Assembly: GCA_018500045.2 (NCBI GenBank)
Contig: JAHBAQ020000018.1
Span: forward strand, 1 to 8,954
Length of the DNA: 8,954 bases
Origin: Candidatus Shapirobacteria bacterium
GTDB taxonomy: Bacteria; Patescibacteriota; Microgenomatia; UBA12405
Direction: 5' to 3'
The notes beneath the pieces were generated by a model, which was given only the letters and a program-made list of their open reading frames with translations, had not been told where the DNA came from and did no database searches. Made by a program: the position numbers and the translations under genes. Positions 7,573 to 8,954 of the stretch are shown in pieces. Each line of letters starts with the position of its first letter. The stretch's first letter is position 1.

Positions 7573-8865
7573 ATGAAAAAAAAAGAAACGGTTTTTGTTT
7601 GCAGTAATTGTGGTAATGAGTTCGGAAAGTGGATGGGACAGTGTAGTGCATGTGGAGAGTGGAATAGTTTAAAAGAAGTAAAGAGTTTAGGAAAACCGAT
7701 AAATGGAAATAGAGCGGGTAAAAATTTTGGTGGGCCGAGGGAAGTCAAAAAAGTGGCGGATATTGAGACTAAAAATGAAGGATTTATTAATATAATTTCA
7801 ACGGAAATTAAGGAGTTTGATAGAGTATTGGGTAAAGGAATTGTTCAAGGGTCAGTGACACTTTTTGCCGGTGAGCCCGGGATAGGGAAAAGTACACTTT
7901 TGACACAACTTGTGGGTAAAGTTGGTGGTTTGTATATTGCAGGAGAAGAATCGGCGGAGCAAATAGCCATTAGAGTAAAGCGATTAGGATTAAAGGCGGA
8001 AAATTTCGATATTTTTGAAAGTAACTCAGTGGAAGAAATTGAAGAATATTTAAATCGAGTAAATAATTTGTACAAGATAGTGGTGGTGGACAGTATCCAA
8101 GTGGTCGGATGTGAAAATGTGAACGGAGTAATTGGGTCGGTGGGACAAATTAGGGAATCGACCTTTCGGTTGGTCCAGTTGGCGAAAAAATTAAAAGTGG
8201 CGATGTTTATTGTGGGCCATGTAACGAAGGACGGGGATATTGCTGGACCGAAACTTCTGGAACATATGGTGGACACGGTTTTGTATTTTGAAGGGGAGAA
8301 AAATGGAGAGTTAAGAATTTTGAGAGTCAACAAAAACAGATTTGGTCCGACCGATGAAGTGGGAATTTTTAAAATGACAGAAAAAGGTTTGTCCGATGTA
8401 AGTCAGGCGGATTTAAATCTGGTGAGTGGAGAAGGAGAAAAAGTGGGAAGTGCAGTAACAGTATTGATGGAAGGAACTAGGCCAGTGATGGTAGAAATTC
8501 AGGCTTTGATAGTAGAAAGTTTTGCTCCAATGCCAAGACGGGTGTTTGCTGGAGTAGACTTTAATCGGGGACAATTGTTAACGGCGATTGGACAAAAAAG
8601 TTTGGGAATGCCACTTTATAAATATGATGTATTTATTTCGGTAACTGGGGGAATAAAAGTAGATGACACCGGAGCGGATTTGGCAATATTGGCAGCTATG
8701 TGGAGTAGTTATAAGGAAAAGCCAATGGTAGGTGGAGTATTTGTGGGGGAAGTGAGTTTGTTGGGAGAAGTAAGAAAGGTAAAATTTTGGGAAAAAAGGA
8801 AAAAAGAGACTGAGGCAATGGGAAAGAAATTAATAGAAATTAAAAATGTTAAGGAATTGAAATAG
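7573..8865 (+). CDS. radA: DNA repair protein RadA (Sms)
   Basis: RadA is a RecA-like hexameric ATPase/helicase that processes recombination intermediates and drives branch migration with RecA. The order is complete: C4 zinc finger (C10-x2-C13...C24-x2-C27), Walker A GEPGIGKST (about 100-108), GEES after the first helix, Walker B VVVDS (about 170-174), the RadA signature KNRFG (254-258) and a Lon-protease-like C-terminal domain (from about 283) with ESFAPMPRRVFAGVDFNR and the conserved GEVSLLGEVR. ATG 7573 gives 430 residues; an in-frame TTG at 7567 has GAGAG 6 bases upstream and is a fair alternative. The C-terminus ends roughly 25 residues earlier than in E. coli RadA, after the LonC-like core. 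It follows the 7180 gene with almost no gap, and the next gene starts 3 bases after its stop. Confidence 0.96.
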   Translation: MKKKETVFVCSNCGNEFGKWMGQCSACGEWNSLKEVKSLGKPINGNRAGKNFGGPREVKKVADIETKNEGFINIISTEIKEFDRVLGKGIVQGSVTLFAGEPGIGKSTLLTQLVGKVGGLYIAGEESAEQIAIRVKRLGLKAENFDIFESNSVEEIEEYLNRVNNLYKIVVVDSIQVVGCENVNGVIGSVGQIRESTFRLVQLAKKLKVAMFIVGHVTKDGDIAGPKLLEHMVDTVLYFEGEKNGELRILRVNKNRFGPTDEVGIFKMTEKGLSDVSQADLNLVSGEGEKVGSAVTVLMEGTRPVMVEIQALIVESFAPMPRRVFAGVDFNRGQLLTAIGQKSLGMPLYKYDVFISVTGGIKVDDTGADLAILAAMWSSYKEKPMVGGVFVGEVSLLGEVRKVKFWEKRKKETEAMGKKLIEIKNVKELK

Positions 8866-8868
8866 AGA

Positions 8869-8935
8869 ATGGATCAAAAGATAAAAAAGATTTTGGAAAT
8901 GTTGAGAAAGAGGAATTGGACTATGGGAATAATGG
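8869..8935 (+). CDS. N-terminus of an unidentified gene, 3' partial
   Basis: ATG 8869 starts 3 bases after the radA stop and opens a frame of 22 genomic codons (MDQKIKKILEMLRKRNWTMG...). It has an amphipathic, Lys-rich start and is too short to identify. The tight spacing argues for an operon with radA. Translation past 8935 would run into adapter sequence and must not be trusted. Confidence 0.55.
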
Positions 8936-8954
8936 CTGTCTCTTATACACATCT
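8936..8954 (+). other. Nextera transposase adapter (sequencing artefact)
   Basis: The final 19 bases are exactly CTGTCTCTTATACACATCT, the Nextera/Tn5 mosaic-end read-through sequence trimmed from Illumina libraries. It sits at the extreme 3' end in the orientation expected for read-through. It is not part of the genome. Confidence 0.97.

Noticed and set aside
7356..8333. Minus-strand frames opposite the 7180 gene and radA
   Set aside because: They oppose clearly coding RadA motifs and show Ser/Phe/Thr-rich composition typical of antisense translation.
8936..8954. Tn5/IS50 transposon end
   Set aside because: The match is exactly the library adapter at the sequence terminus, with no transposase or further element sequence.

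Overview
This 8,954-base window looks like a complete short-read contig from an uncultivated bacterium of the Candidate Phyla Radiation (CPR), most likely on the Microgenomates side. That placement is an inference. It rests on AT-rich compact genes, a Pro/Thr-rich surface-protein linker, almost no Shine-Dalgarno sequences, a 23S rRNA operon without 16S, and a 23S rRNA with a pared-down L1 stalk. The genetic code appears standard: genes stop at TAG or TAA and use TGG for Trp. The left end is cut inside a Pro/Thr repeat. The last 19 bases (8936-8954) are the Nextera transposase adapter and are not genomic.

Layout, all on the + strand: (1) 2-835, the 3' part of an exported calcineurin-like metallophosphoesterase on a Pro/Thr stalk; (2) 872-1543, a DedA/VTT membrane protein; (3) 1554-5170, an rRNA transcription unit made of a strong sigma70-type promoter, a structured leader ending in a complete intrinsic terminator, tRNA-Ala(UGC), 23S rRNA and 5S rRNA, with long processing stems around 23S and 5S; (4) 5332-6450, ribosomal protein S1 with four S1 domains, whose start codon lies 5 bases after an intrinsic terminator; (5) 6451-6543, a nested palindrome that reads as a minus-strand terminator, then a plus-strand terminator; (6) 6585-7067, a small exported protein of unknown function; (7) 7180-7566, an unrecognised 128-residue protein with its own extended -10 promoter, abutting (8) 7573-8865, the DNA repair ATPase RadA; (9) the first 22 codons of another gene from 8869.

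The window is mostly translation machinery plus envelope and DNA-repair genes. I found no CRISPR array, transposase, phage gene or toxin-antitoxin pair. The notable content is in the RNA: an attenuator-like leader in front of tRNA-Ala/23S, an L1 stalk in which helix 78 is reduced to a GCAA-capped 3-bp hairpin, and unusual bases in helices 90-92 of the peptidyl-transferase centre, including U at E. coli position 2576. rRNA comparisons use E. coli numbering aligned by eye against remembered reference sequence and should be re-run with a covariance model.
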